Below are positions 1 to 8,745 of a stretch of 64,000 nucleotides of DNA, one piece after another. Location of the stretch: NCBI RefSeq assembly GCF_017874215.1, contig NZ_JAGGLB010000003.1:496001-560000 (forward strand), given 5' to 3'. Each line of letters begins with the position of its first letter. Positions within the stretch are counted from its first letter, which is position 1. The translations under genes were made by a program, and so were the position numbers. A model generated the notes under the pieces. The model was not told the DNA's origin. It made no database searches and was given only the letters and a program-made list of their open reading frames with translations. Source of the DNA: Paenibacillus eucommiae (lineage in GTDB: Bacteria > Bacillota > Bacilli > Paenibacillales > NBRC-103111).

Positions 1-584
1 CCACTGCCGTATTCATCATCTACATAGTAGATGGCGATATTTTGGAATCCTTCTACTTGCGCATAGAGGGCAAGTGAATTTCCTAACTGCACATCATCAG
101 GTATGTTACGGAAAACAAGCTGGTTGTTGTTTTCTGTCAGCTTAGGGGCAGTGGCAGCTGGTACCAGTTGCAGAATTCCCGCATTCTCATACATAAGAGA
201 CGTTGGGATGGATACAGAGGAGCTACGGTGACCAATGACAGCGGAAACTTGCAGATCGTCAGCGAAATGCTGGGCAATTGCCAGCCCTGTAGTCACTGAA
301 GCTTCGTCGTCTTTCAGGACAAGTCTGACAGGCTTGCCATTTAGAACGCCTTTCTCGTTGATTTCCTCTAAAGCCAGCTCCAGTCCTTCGCGAAAAAGAT
401 CATTGTGCTGAGCAAAAGGCCATACCGCCCCAACAACAACTTCATTAGATGCGTTTCGTAGTGCTCTCTCACGTGCTTCATATGGAGTTCTGTCAGATGA
501 ACAGCCTGTGGCCACAAAAACGAATAATAAGACGCCGATTGACCATGTTTTCAAGTTTTTCAAGGAATGAAATCGAGTTTTCAA
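1..584 (-). CDS. ABC-type substrate-binding lipoprotein, branched-chain amino acid type (5' part)
   Basis: The minus strand stays open from the window edge to a TTG at 582-584, with GGAGGG (598-603) upstream as ribosome binding site. About 194 codons are visible; the C-terminus lies outside. Residues 1-28 form a lipoprotein signal (basic start, hydrophobic GVLLFVFVATG, lipobox Cys28). The mature part begins with VVVGAVWPF, followed by ELALEEINEKGVLNGKPV and VSAVIGHRSSSVSIP, typical of type 1 periplasmic-binding proteins (Peripla_BP_6, LivK-like) that bind a small ligand outside the membrane. It is divergent from a response regulator, so a sensory role is possible, but that is inference. Other in-frame TTG codons lie a few residues downstream. 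Confidence 0.75.
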   Translation of the reverse strand, partial: MKTRFHSLKNLKTWSIGVLLFVFVATGCSSDRTPYEARERALRNASNEVVVGAVWPFAQHNDLFREGLELALEEINEKGVLNGKPVRLVLKDDEASVTTGLAIAQHFADDLQVSAVIGHRSSSVSIPTSLMYENAGILQLVPAATAPKLTENNNQLVFRNIPDDVQLGNSLALYAQVEGFQNIAIYYVDDEYGS

Positions 585-854
585 TGTTAATGTTCTCCCT
601 CCTTATGTTTAGCCGCTCTGTGCAACAGAACTTATTGTAAGTCAGCAGTAACAAACTAACAATTAAGGTTTGTTTAATTTTAGTTCAAATTTACTTAAAG
701 TATGATCAAAAAACAGGCAATAAAGCGAAATAAAGCTCGAAAAAAGGAAAAAAATGTTGTTTAATGTTAGGTTTCATCTTGCTAAATCAGATCTTTTGCA
801 CTACTCTAAAAGAACCACTCGCAACAAAGAGTCGAAAGGAACGGGGATATCAAG

Positions 855-1562
855 ATGTTGAAGAAAACTATTCTGGTTGTTGATGATGATGCCGATATCA
901 ATGAATTGTTAAACATTTCTTTAACCAGAGAAGGCTATCACGTTGTTTCTGCCTATCGGGGGGCCGATGCGATTCCCTTAGTAATACAGCATCAGCCTGA
1001 CCTCATTATTCTGGATGTGCTGCTTCCTGATATCGATGGCTTTGAGATATGCCGCGAGCTGCGGAAGACTAGTACCATACCTATATTGTTTCTAAGCTGC
1101 AAAGATGAAGAAATCGACAAGGTACTTGGACTCGGATTTGGCGGTGACGATTATATGGCCAAGCCTTTTAGCCCTATTGAGTTAGTTGCAAGGGTCAAAG
1201 CACATATGAGGCGTAATTACTTACTGCGTAAGGACATTAAAGAGGATGACTCCATATTAAACTTCCCCGGATTGTCGATCGATCGTTCAACTCATAGAGT
1301 ACTTGTGGATGGCCAGCAGGTTTCCCTTTCTGCCAAGGAATTCAAGCTGTTGTTCCATCTGGCACAAAATCCTAACCGGGTATACAAAAATGATCAACTG
1401 TTCAGTCTGCTCTGGGATGAACATTTTTTGGGAGATCCCCATACAGTCATGGTACATATTTACAATCTACGCAAGAAAATTGAGCTTAATCCAGCCAAAC
1501 CCAAGTATGTAATGACGATCAGAGGGGTCGGCTACAAATTTAATGATAAATACGGTGAGTAG
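855..1562 (+). CDS. OmpR/PhoB-family response regulator without an adjacent kinase
   Basis: A 235-residue transcription factor. The receiver domain (about 4-118) has the acidic cluster VVDDD, the phosphoacceptor Asp in LILDVLLPDIDGFE and the conserved Lys in AKPFSP. The winged-helix DNA-binding domain (about 135-232) carries LSAKEFKLL and ends with IRGVGYKF, as in OmpR/PhoB proteins. GAAAGGAACGGGG precedes the ATG. No histidine kinase lies next to it: upstream is a divergent substrate-binding lipoprotein and downstream is the germination operon. The partner kinase is therefore unknown. Confidence 0.9.
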   Translation: MLKKTILVVDDDADINELLNISLTREGYHVVSAYRGADAIPLVIQHQPDLIILDVLLPDIDGFEICRELRKTSTIPILFLSCKDEEIDKVLGLGFGGDDYMAKPFSPIELVARVKAHMRRNYLLRKDIKEDDSILNFPGLSIDRSTHRVLVDGQQVSLSAKEFKLLFHLAQNPNRVYKNDQLFSLLWDEHFLGDPHTVMVHIYNLRKKIELNPAKPKYVMTIRGVGYKFNDKYGE

Positions 1563-1776
1563 CTATTAGGAGCTCTTCACTTCCCCTTCAAACCTACTTC
1601 TGCAACCTGCTCAAACACCCTGGCTGGCAGTCCAACAGCACCTCCTTTGATACAACTTTTCTCACTTTCTCAACACACCCTACCGTTCGACATCTGAACG
1701 GATCCCCTTGCTTCCATCAGGTTAAATGTCTGGTGTTTTGTCTAGAATGGGTATTAGTAAGGGGGAGATGCTGATC

Positions 1777-3348
1777 ATGTCATTTTTTCGCAAACTAATG
1801 AAATTGAGTGTCAACCAACGCAGCTCAACCGTAGTTAATGCTTCTGCTGATCCCAATCCACATCTGGTTCTTCTTTCCTCAAGCTTGGATGCGAACATAG
1901 CTGTCCTGCAATCGATTTATGAGGACTGTTCAGATGTTGTTATTCATCCCTTTTTAATCGGTGGTAAAACAAATGCTGTGCTTGTCTATATTGAAGGCTT
2001 GTCTAATTTGGAAATCATCGATCAACATGTATTACTACCGCTTATGAATGAAAACTTCGAAGAAGATCATATACATTTCACGGAAAAATTGACAGTCTCG
2101 CAAAAACTGGTGGTCACAACCATTTCCGAGCTAATTGCCCAAATCTCCATAGGTTACCCCGTTATTCTTGTCGATAATGAATCCACAGGTACTGCTTTAG
2201 GTTTGGCAAAATGGGACAAGCGAAGCATTGAGGAACCAGCAGCCGAATCTGTCATTCGCGGACCTCGCGAAGGCTTTACAGAAACAATGACAGTCAATAC
2301 TTCTATGCTGCGAAGAAGACTAAAAAGCCCACAATTCAAAACAAAGCTGATAAAAATTGGCCGCTACACGCAAACCAAAGTTATTATCGCTTATATGGAA
2401 GGACTAGCAGAACCGGGTCTGATCGAAGAGGTAACTAAGCGGGTAAGCCGTATCGAAATAGATGGCGTTCTGGAGAGCGGATATATAGAGGAGCTCATTG
2501 AGGACAATCCCCTATCCCCGTTTCCCCAGTTATCAACGACGGAGCGGCCGGATGTAGCAGCTTCCTCTCTATTGGAGGGACGGGTTGTTATTTTAGTCGA
2601 GGGAAGCCCTTTTACCTTAATTGCTCCGACAACTCTGTTTGCCCTGCTTCAATCACCCGAAGATTACTATCAGAGGTTCATTATTGGCTCGGCGATCCGC
2701 TGGTTAAGGTACTTATTTCTTGGCATTTCTCTACTCGCCCCTTCCCTTTATGTAGCCATTGTTACGTTCCACCAGGAGATGATTCCAACTCACCTTCTGC
2801 TTACACTTGCCAAATCGCGGGAAGAAATTCCGTTCCCGGCACTTGTCGAAGCACTTTTAATGGAAGTAACCTTCGAGGCATTGCGTGAAGCCGGTGTCAG
2901 ATTGCCCAAGCAGGTAGGAGCTGCCGTGAGTATAGTTGGAGCCCTTGTCATCGGTCAAGCTGCTACGGCAGCAGGTCTCGTTTCAGCACCAATGGTCATG
3001 GTAGTCGCAATAACTGGAATTGCTTCTTTTATGATTCCTCACTACTCTGCTGGCATTTCCTTCCGTTTGCTCCGTTTTCCGCTCATGATCCTTGCTGGTA
3101 TGCTGGGACTGCTTGGCATTATGATGGGAATTATCGTGATCTACATTCACTTATGTTCTCTTCGATCATTTGGTATTCCTTACCTGTCACCGCTTGCCCC
3201 AATGAAAGGAAGAGATTGGAAAGATGTGCTGCTTCGGGTGCCATGGTGGATGATGGACAGCAGGCCAAGCCCAGTTGGGAAAAGAAACCCATATCGGCAG
3301 CCCCCTGGACAAAAACCGGGAACAAACAGAGGGAATGAGGACATGTGA
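1777..3348 (+). CDS. Spore germination protein, GerA family (A subunit)
   Basis: A 523-residue A subunit of a Ger-type nutrient germinant receptor in the spore inner membrane. The ATG at 1777 follows AAGGGGGAG; an in-frame TTG/ATG extension to 1726 lacks a ribosome binding site. The N-terminal soluble half (about 1-270) precedes the membrane part: IRWLRYLFLGISLLAPSLYVA, the conserved REEIPFPALVEALLMEVTFE segment, and helices around IVGALVIGQAATAAGLVS and MILAGMLGLLGIMMGIIV. It ends with the family signature SPLAP followed by DWKDVLLRVPWW. It is the first gene of a four-gene operon; gerC starts 19 bp after its stop. Confidence 0.93.
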   Translation: MSFFRKLMKLSVNQRSSTVVNASADPNPHLVLLSSSLDANIAVLQSIYEDCSDVVIHPFLIGGKTNAVLVYIEGLSNLEIIDQHVLLPLMNENFEEDHIHFTEKLTVSQKLVVTTISELIAQISIGYPVILVDNESTGTALGLAKWDKRSIEEPAAESVIRGPREGFTETMTVNTSMLRRRLKSPQFKTKLIKIGRYTQTKVIIAYMEGLAEPGLIEEVTKRVSRIEIDGVLESGYIEELIEDNPLSPFPQLSTTERPDVAASSLLEGRVVILVEGSPFTLIAPTTLFALLQSPEDYYQRFIIGSAIRWLRYLFLGISLLAPSLYVAIVTFHQEMIPTHLLLTLAKSREEIPFPALVEALLMEVTFEALREAGVRLPKQVGAAVSIVGALVIGQAATAAGLVSAPMVMVVAITGIASFMIPHYSAGISFRLLRFPLMILAGMLGLLGIMMGIIVIYIHLCSLRSFGIPYLSPLAPMKGRDWKDVLLRVPWWMMDSRPSPVGKRNPYRQPPGQKPGTNRGNEDM

Positions 3349-3367
3349 CAGTGAGGGATGGGCACAG

Positions 3368-4603
3368 ATGCAGCATCTTCTATTCAATAAACTAAAAAAA
3401 GCGTTTATAGTGCTTTTTCTTTGTATTGTAGTAACGGCAATTACTGGTTGTTGGGATCGAAAGGAAGTCAACGATTTAGCAGTCGTAACCGCCATAGGAA
3501 TTGATAAGAAAGATGATAAAAACATCGAGCTTTCCATTCAAATATTTAATCCCAGATCCGTAGGCGGCAGCGGGCAAATGGACGGAAGCGGTGGAGGATC
3601 TGGCGGGGGATCTGGCGGAGGCAGTGATCAGGTTCTAATCCAATCTGAAGTAGGTCTCACACTTGCGGATGCCATGTCTAAGTTTCAGGAAAAACTGGCC
3701 CGTCAAATCTTCTGGGGGCACGATGAGACTTACATCATTAGTCAAGAGCTCGCAAAAGAGGGCATTAGGGAACAAATGGACTTCCTGTTAGAGGACCCTG
3801 ATCTTCGGGAAAATGGAAATGTGTATATAAGCAGTGGCAAGGCCAAAGATATTTTACCGTTGCAGCCTACTCTTGAACGAAATTCTTCGGAAATGCTTCG
3901 TGAATTATCTGCATTCCGAATCGGAATGATTGTTACAATTTCAGATTTAGCCCAGATGCTGGCAGGAGAAACTGGAGCAGCCGCTATCCCTTTGATCGCA
4001 ATCTCACAATCTTCAGGTAATAGTACAAATAGCAGCCCTATTCCATCACTTATGGGAACCGCCGTTCTAAAAGCAGATAAAATGATTGGACATCTTAGTG
4101 ATAAAACAACGCGGGGAGTCTTATGGTTTAGAAACGAGATTGACTCGGTGACGGTGACAGTTAGGCCGAAACTAGCAGAACAAGGAATGATAAGCGTAAG
4201 ATTGAAAAAAAATAAAACACAGCTTATCCCTACCATCCAGGAAGGCAAATGGACAATAACTTTGAGAAGTGAATCCAAGGGTGAAATCGTCCAAAATACT
4301 ACCAATTTAAATATGATGAATCCTGAATTCGTAAAGGAACTGGAGAAAGAAGTTGGAATAGAAATTCAGAAACGTATGGAATTATCACTTAAGCAGGTTC
4401 AAAAAAAGTTAAAAGCTGATATTTTGGGTTTTGCTCAAGCCTTTCACCAGAAATATCCGAAAGAATGGAATGAAGTTAAAGATCACTGGGATCAAAAATT
4501 CCCTGAAATCGAAGTCGTGATCACACCAAAAGTCAGAATCCAAAGATCGGGCTTGTCAAACTCCGGAGCCATCAGACCGAAACAAGAGGTGAAAAACAAA
4601 TGA
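3368..4603 (+). CDS. Spore germination lipoprotein, Ger(x)C family (C subunit)
   Basis: A 411-residue lipoprotein subunit of the germinant receptor. The ATG at 3368 (GAGGG upstream) places a signal peptide before lipobox Cys28 (VTAITGC), followed by the family motif WDRKEVNDLAVVTAIGIDK. Domain 1 contains the HDETYIISQELAKEGI segment, and the C-terminal half ends in helices typical of the family. An upstream in-frame start (3275) would bury the signal and overlap gerA. Oddity: residues 66-86 are a Gly/Ser-rich stretch of GGGS repeats, coded by repetitive DNA at about 3563-3630, within the first domain. The stop overlaps the next start (ATGA). Confidence 0.92.
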   Translation: MQHLLFNKLKKAFIVLFLCIVVTAITGCWDRKEVNDLAVVTAIGIDKKDDKNIELSIQIFNPRSVGGSGQMDGSGGGSGGGSGGGSDQVLIQSEVGLTLADAMSKFQEKLARQIFWGHDETYIISQELAKEGIREQMDFLLEDPDLRENGNVYISSGKAKDILPLQPTLERNSSEMLRELSAFRIGMIVTISDLAQMLAGETGAAAIPLIAISQSSGNSTNSSPIPSLMGTAVLKADKMIGHLSDKTTRGVLWFRNEIDSVTVTVRPKLAEQGMISVRLKKNKTQLIPTIQEGKWTITLRSESKGEIVQNTTNLNMMNPEFVKELEKEVGIEIQKRMELSLKQVQKKLKADILGFAQAFHQKYPKEWNEVKDHWDQKFPEIEVVITPKVRIQRSGLSNSGAIRPKQEVKNK

Positions 4604-4824
4604 AGCTCCTGGCGATAGCAGCAATAACCCTCTTATTGTACATGATGATGCTTTTTGACTGGCCTAAAATTAAACGTCATCAAAGGAGAGAAAAAGCAGC
4701 CTTCGCAGCGATAACTGTGTTCGGATGGGGACTAGCTGTTCTGCTCATTTTCTTTCCTGACATCCATGGGCCTTCTCAATTAATCGATGCGATATTCAAA
4801 CCACTTGGTAAAACGCTCGAATAA
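4600..4824 (+). CDS. Small two-helix germinant receptor accessory protein (D-subunit type)
   Basis: A 74-residue membrane protein whose start overlaps the gerC stop by 4 bp, so it is translationally coupled. It has two predicted membrane helices (LLAIAAITLLLYMMMLF near residues 2-18 and AAITVFGWGLAVLLIFF near 36-53) separated by a basic loop KIKRHQRREK. Small two-helix proteins of this size are known as D subunits of ger operons in Bacillus, where they modulate germination. Assignment rests on size, topology and position, not on a recognised motif. Confidence 0.75.
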   Translation: MKLLAIAAITLLLYMMMLFDWPKIKRHQRREKAAFAAITVFGWGLAVLLIFFPDIHGPSQLIDAIFKPLGKTLE

Positions 4825-4883
4825 CATCCGAAAACAATCGGAACTTGCAACAAGGAACTCGGGCTAAAGAGAGGAATATCTTC

Positions 4884-5972
4884 ATGATTGAAAAAGGAAA
4901 AATTTCCGCATTTCAAATGGGAATGATGATGTATTCCATGCCAATAGCGACTGGCATCGTATTACTGCCTGCTATTACAGCTAAGCACGCTGGGCGTGAC
5001 CTGTGGTTGGCCGCTATTCTTGCTTCTGTAGTGGGGTTCATTCTTGTTTATACCGCCCATCGTTTTAATAAATTCTACCCTGGTAAAACGATTATGGAAT
5101 ACAGCATAAGTATCCTCGGTCGTATTCCAGGAAAAATGATGGGATTTATATATTTGTTTTTCTATCTTCATCTTAGCGGAATTGTCATTAGACAATACGG
5201 GGAATTTATCGTCGGGAATTTTCTGCGCAAAACCCCGATTACAGTCGTTATGGGCATTATGGTTCTTGTATGCGCACTGGCTGTCCGTAGCGGATTGGAG
5301 GTGCTCGGGAGAAGCGCGCAAACGTTCATCTTTCTCTTGATCTGTCTGATCCTGGTGATCACTTTGCTGCTCATCCCCGAAATGAAACCGGGAAATATGC
5401 TTCCTATCCTGGAACATGGGCTGCAACCAGTGATCAAAGGCGCCTTTCCGCCTATGGACTGGTTCTCTTCCTATTTTGTGATGATGTTTCTGCTTCCTTT
5501 CCTGAGCGATAAACAAAATGGAATGAAATGGGGGATGATATCGGTTTTTGCGGTTATGGTAACCATGATCATTTCCAATCTTATAGCTCTTTTTTTATTC
5601 AGTGACATCATTGCCAGTCTTAACTATCCATTAATGGCTGCTGTAAGAAAAATTAGCCTCGCCAGCTTTTTTGAGCATGTAGAGGCTTTCGTTATGGCCA
5701 TATGGATATTGGGTGCTTTTATCCAAATCAGCATGCACTTTTATACGACTGTACTGGCTGCTGCCCAATGGTTGGAGCTGGAAAGCTATAGACCGATTGT
5801 ATTCCCACTCGGATTTCTCCTGACCGTGTTAGGTGTTTGGGTTGCTCCTAATTCTCAGGAAATGTCCTATATCTTAGGCACAACATTTACTTTCTATGCT
5901 TTATCGATCCGCTTACTTATTCCTCTGCTGCTGCTTCTTATTGCTGCCGTTAAAAACCGAAAAAATGTTTGA
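4884..5972 (+). CDS. Spore germination permease, GerB family (B subunit)
   Basis: A 362-residue integral membrane protein of the APC superfamily, the likely ligand-sensing subunit of the receptor. Start chosen at ATG 4884 behind GAGAGGAA, giving the typical N-terminus KGKISAFQMGMMMYSMPIATGIVLLP; the longer frame from 4845 has no such site. About ten hydrophobic segments follow, including the HLSGIVIRQYGEFI helix and a hydrophobic C-terminus. It closes the A-C-D-B operon and ends only 13 bp from the convergent M56 gene, with no recognisable terminator between them. Confidence 0.92.
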   Translation: MIEKGKISAFQMGMMMYSMPIATGIVLLPAITAKHAGRDLWLAAILASVVGFILVYTAHRFNKFYPGKTIMEYSISILGRIPGKMMGFIYLFFYLHLSGIVIRQYGEFIVGNFLRKTPITVVMGIMVLVCALAVRSGLEVLGRSAQTFIFLLICLILVITLLLIPEMKPGNMLPILEHGLQPVIKGAFPPMDWFSSYFVMMFLLPFLSDKQNGMKWGMISVFAVMVTMIISNLIALFLFSDIIASLNYPLMAAVRKISLASFFEHVEAFVMAIWILGAFIQISMHFYTTVLAAAQWLELESYRPIVFPLGFLLTVLGVWVAPNSQEMSYILGTTFTFYALSIRLLIPLLLLLIAAVKNRKNV

Positions 5973-5985
5973 ATATTGCATTCAT

Positions 5986-8178
5986 TTATAAATCTTCTGG
6001 AGTAAGCGAATCAAGATCATAATTTTCAGCTACTGCGGGAATAGTTCCTTTTCGGCCAGCGTGATTGAGAATAACCTTACCTTCACGTCCATCTACCTCA
6101 ATATTGTTCACAAGGTAGCCCTTTTTCGGATAAATATACCATGCGCCTTTGTACTTTATAATACTGGTTTGTTCCGAATTATCTTTTGCATCTTCCCATT
6201 TACTGTTGATTGCTTCTGGAATGGCAACATCACCAGATGTGACTCTTGGCTGCAGTGCTCTTTTCTCAGCTTGCTCTCTTAAGCTTTTTTCCGCAAGCTC
6301 TTCCGGTATTTGAAACAGACTCTCGTCTAATGCTGCATTTAGCTCTAGCTCTACGACTTCAATACTTTCCGTGACTCCACCCTCTTTATCATACTCCTCC
6401 CTTTTCAGCAGCATCCCCGTTTGCTTGTCCATCCACATTTTAAAAGTTTCAGCTTTATGCTTGGTTTTGAAATAGGAGGATAGCTCTCCACCAAAAACGA
6501 TCACACTTCGCCCTAACAACGTATCCTCACCTTGTATGGACCAGAGCTTGTAGTCCTCTAGAAATCCGAGTGCATTTTGTTCCGGAGAAATAACGGTTCC
6601 AGCTATTCCTGAGTTAGCAGGGTCACTTCTTGCTGTGGAATGCTTATCACCATTAATAACTTCTATTCTGGGGTGGTTTACAAAAAAAGAAACAGGAAGC
6701 GGATTGCCAAGGCGTCTGATTGTTCCCACTACCCCATTATACTTATCCATCAAGTATGGATAAGAAGAGACCGTCTCCGAAGTACCAATCTTCACATAAC
6801 TCGCAGGTTGATCTCCTTCCCGAACTTGGAATTCTGTGGTTTGACTTTGACCATTATATATCTCGACAAGCCTGCCTTTGACCGTTGCAAAAGCTTCAAC
6901 TGAGTACCTCATTTTGTCTAAAATCTGAGTTTGCGGATCAGAGGCAATTGTCACTGGAACCACTTCTTCTATTCGCGGGATTTCTACAGGTGCAGCCGAT
7001 GCAGCCGCTGGCCTGATTTCCTTTTCTTTTCCCGTTTCTTTGGCGAGATCAACTTCTGCTTGCGATTGCGATGTTCCTTTTGCATTGGTTAGAGCCACAC
7101 CACCTAATAAGATTAGAGTAGCGAGTCCCAGAATTGACCACCTATATGAACCTTTTTTAAATTGTTTGATCATCATCATTCTCCTTTTAAGCTGCTTCAT
7201 GTTACCGGATAGGGTTGCTATGCCAGGATGCTGAAAGGAAACAGGACGGGAATAACTCTCCAATAGTTTAATGATAGTCTCGGCATACGCCCTAGACTGT
7301 TCCGGATTTAGGTAAGTAAGCACCAGGGCATCACAAGCAATCTCTTGGTCTTCGCGCATACGGTAGTAAGCGTACCAAAGAATCGGATTAAACCAGTGGA
7401 TAATAAGCAAAACATTCATTACCCAATTAAGGGCAATATCTTTTCGTTTAACGTGGGCCATCTCGTGAAGGAAAATGTACCGCAGCTCCTCATAGGTAAG
7501 TGTGTGTAAAGTATTTTCCGGCATGACCATTATGGGCTTCATAAAACCAATAAGGGTAGGGCTTGACACTCCTTCTGACTGAACGAACGGAATGGGCTTT
7601 CGGATCGACAACTCTTCTTTGCAGCATTCAAAAATATGCATAATGTCAGGATCGACACTTCCAGCTTTTTTTCGTATTCTCCTGTTAAACCTCTTATTAA
7701 TACGAATCGTATACATGCCTAAAAGAACGATACCTGCAAGCCAAACCAACAAACAAATCTGAAAGGCAACAGCAAAATAATCGTCCAGTGATCTGGGAGT
7801 ATCTAAAGGAGTCGGGACTAATTCTGTCGCAGGGCTTACTCCGCCGCCAAGCTCTTCATAGCTCCAAGGTTCACTTTTTACAAGAGCGTCTAACTCTGGT
7901 GCAATCACTTGCATATTCATCTTGTTTATCTTGGTTTCGTGATTTTGTCCGAATGGAAAAAGATTGAATACACTAAAAGAGCTCTCCGGTGTCCAAGGTA
8001 AGATAAGCCTAAGGATCAGCAGCAGCCACAGCATGTAGTGCCATTTCGGTTTCAGCTTATGTTTCAAGATCCATTTTATTATCAAAATAAGTCCAACAAA
8101 TACCGCTGACATTACTGATGAAGATAGTACCCACTTAAAAAAATCAATAAATAATAGGTATAGAGCCCCCACATTCAC
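5986..8178 (-). CDS. BlaR1/MecR1-like M56 metallopeptidase with a RseB/LolA-like C-terminal domain
   Basis: A 730-residue membrane protein. The N-terminal part has helices near 20-38, 48-62 and 138-157 and the zinc protease motif HEMAH (238-242), with the distal Glu in MREDQEIACDA. A fourth helix lies near 344-362. This matches the M56 core that cleaves BlaI-type repressors. After the last helix, BlaR1 would carry a penicillin-binding domain with SxxK; here the ~350 residues instead include MRYSVEAFATVKGRLVEI, KMWMDKQTGMLLKREEYD and LDESLFQIP, patterns I associate with the RseB/LolA-like fold. It follows blaI by 45 bp. The sensed ligand is unknown. Confidence 0.85.
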   Translation of the reverse strand: MNVGALYLLFIDFFKWVLSSSVMSAVFVGLILIIKWILKHKLKPKWHYMLWLLLILRLILPWTPESSFSVFNLFPFGQNHETKINKMNMQVIAPELDALVKSEPWSYEELGGGVSPATELVPTPLDTPRSLDDYFAVAFQICLLVWLAGIVLLGMYTIRINKRFNRRIRKKAGSVDPDIMHIFECCKEELSIRKPIPFVQSEGVSSPTLIGFMKPIMVMPENTLHTLTYEELRYIFLHEMAHVKRKDIALNWVMNVLLIIHWFNPILWYAYYRMREDQEIACDALVLTYLNPEQSRAYAETIIKLLESYSRPVSFQHPGIATLSGNMKQLKRRMMMIKQFKKGSYRWSILGLATLILLGGVALTNAKGTSQSQAEVDLAKETGKEKEIRPAAASAAPVEIPRIEEVVPVTIASDPQTQILDKMRYSVEAFATVKGRLVEIYNGQSQTTEFQVREGDQPASYVKIGTSETVSSYPYLMDKYNGVVGTIRRLGNPLPVSFFVNHPRIEVINGDKHSTARSDPANSGIAGTVISPEQNALGFLEDYKLWSIQGEDTLLGRSVIVFGGELSSYFKTKHKAETFKMWMDKQTGMLLKREEYDKEGGVTESIEVVELELNAALDESLFQIPEELAEKSLREQAEKRALQPRVTSGDVAIPEAINSKWEDAKDNSEQTSIIKYKGAWYIYPKKGYLVNNIEVDGREGKVILNHAGRKGTIPAVAENYDLDSLTPEDL

Positions 8179-8223
8179 CTACCCTTTCTTGGCTAACATT
8201 TTTACATCTTTCAGTAAAACTCT

Positions 8224-8598
8224 TTATTTGCTCTTATCATCCAGAATACTTTTAAGCTCTGCAATATCCTCAGATGATAATTTCTCCTCACGCAAAAAAT
8301 TTACCAGCATCGGTTTCAGAGCTCCCCCATATATCTTTTTTAAGAAAGATTGGCTTTCTGCCCTCAGGCACTCTTCTTCACTCACCAAGGGGTAATATGA
8401 ATACGTTCGTCCCTCTTCCTTAAAAGCAACTGCATGTTTTTTGACGAGTCTGCTAATAAAGGTCTTCACCGTGTTGGGCTTCCATTTCGTATGATCGTCC
8501 AATATTTCTATCACTTCGTTGGCCGTTAGAGGAGCTTGACCCCAAAGTACTTTCATTATTTCCCATTCGGACTCAGAAATCCGAGGTATATTTGTCAT
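8224..8598 (-). CDS. BlaI/MecI/CopY-family transcriptional repressor
   Basis: A 124-residue winged-helix repressor: ISESEWEIMKVLWGQAPLTANEVIEIL followed by WKPNTVKTFISRLVKK, the standard BlaI N-terminal DNA-binding region, then a C-terminal dimerisation segment with the expected protease-sensitive region. AAGGAGGGAAGTC precedes the ATG. Two near-identical palindromes in its own promoter (8615-8628, 8642-8655) fit autoregulation. The downstream M56 protease is the predicted antirepressor. No beta-lactamase gene is attached, so the regulon is unclear. Confidence 0.93.
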   Translation of the reverse strand: MTNIPRISESEWEIMKVLWGQAPLTANEVIEILDDHTKWKPNTVKTFISRLVKKHAVAFKEEGRTYSYYPLVSEEECLRAESQSFLKKIYGGALKPMLVNFLREEKLSSEDIAELKSILDDKSK

Positions 8599-8614
8599 GA
8601 CTTCCCTCCTTATA

Positions 8615-8668
8615 ACTACATCTGTAGTTTGTAATTTACATATTACATCTGTAGTTGATGGTTGTCAA
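8615..8668 (-). promoter_or_regulatory. blaI promoter with two BlaI-type operators
   Basis: On the minus strand TTGACA (8663-8668) and TAATAT (8640-8645) are separated by 17 bp, a near-consensus sigma-A promoter. Two operators, ACTACATCTGTAGT (8615-8628, perfect apart from the centre) and ATTACATCTGTAGT (8642-8655), contain the TACAnnTGTA core of BlaI/MecI sites. They cover the start region and the -10/spacer, 27 bp apart centre to centre. Confidence 0.88.
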
Positions 8669-8683
8669 TTCGGATAATACAAA

Positions 8684-8724
8684 TAAAAAGCCGATACTTG
8701 TTTGTGAACAACATCGGCTTTTTA
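8684..8724 (-). terminator. Intrinsic terminator of the ECF transporter operon
   Basis: AAAAAGCCGAT and ATCGGCTTTTT form an 11-bp stem around a 17-nt loop, A/T-rich on both sides. It lies just downstream of the stop at 8746 on the minus strand. Confidence 0.8.
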
Positions 8725-8745
8725 TTGCATACTCATCACATGGAA

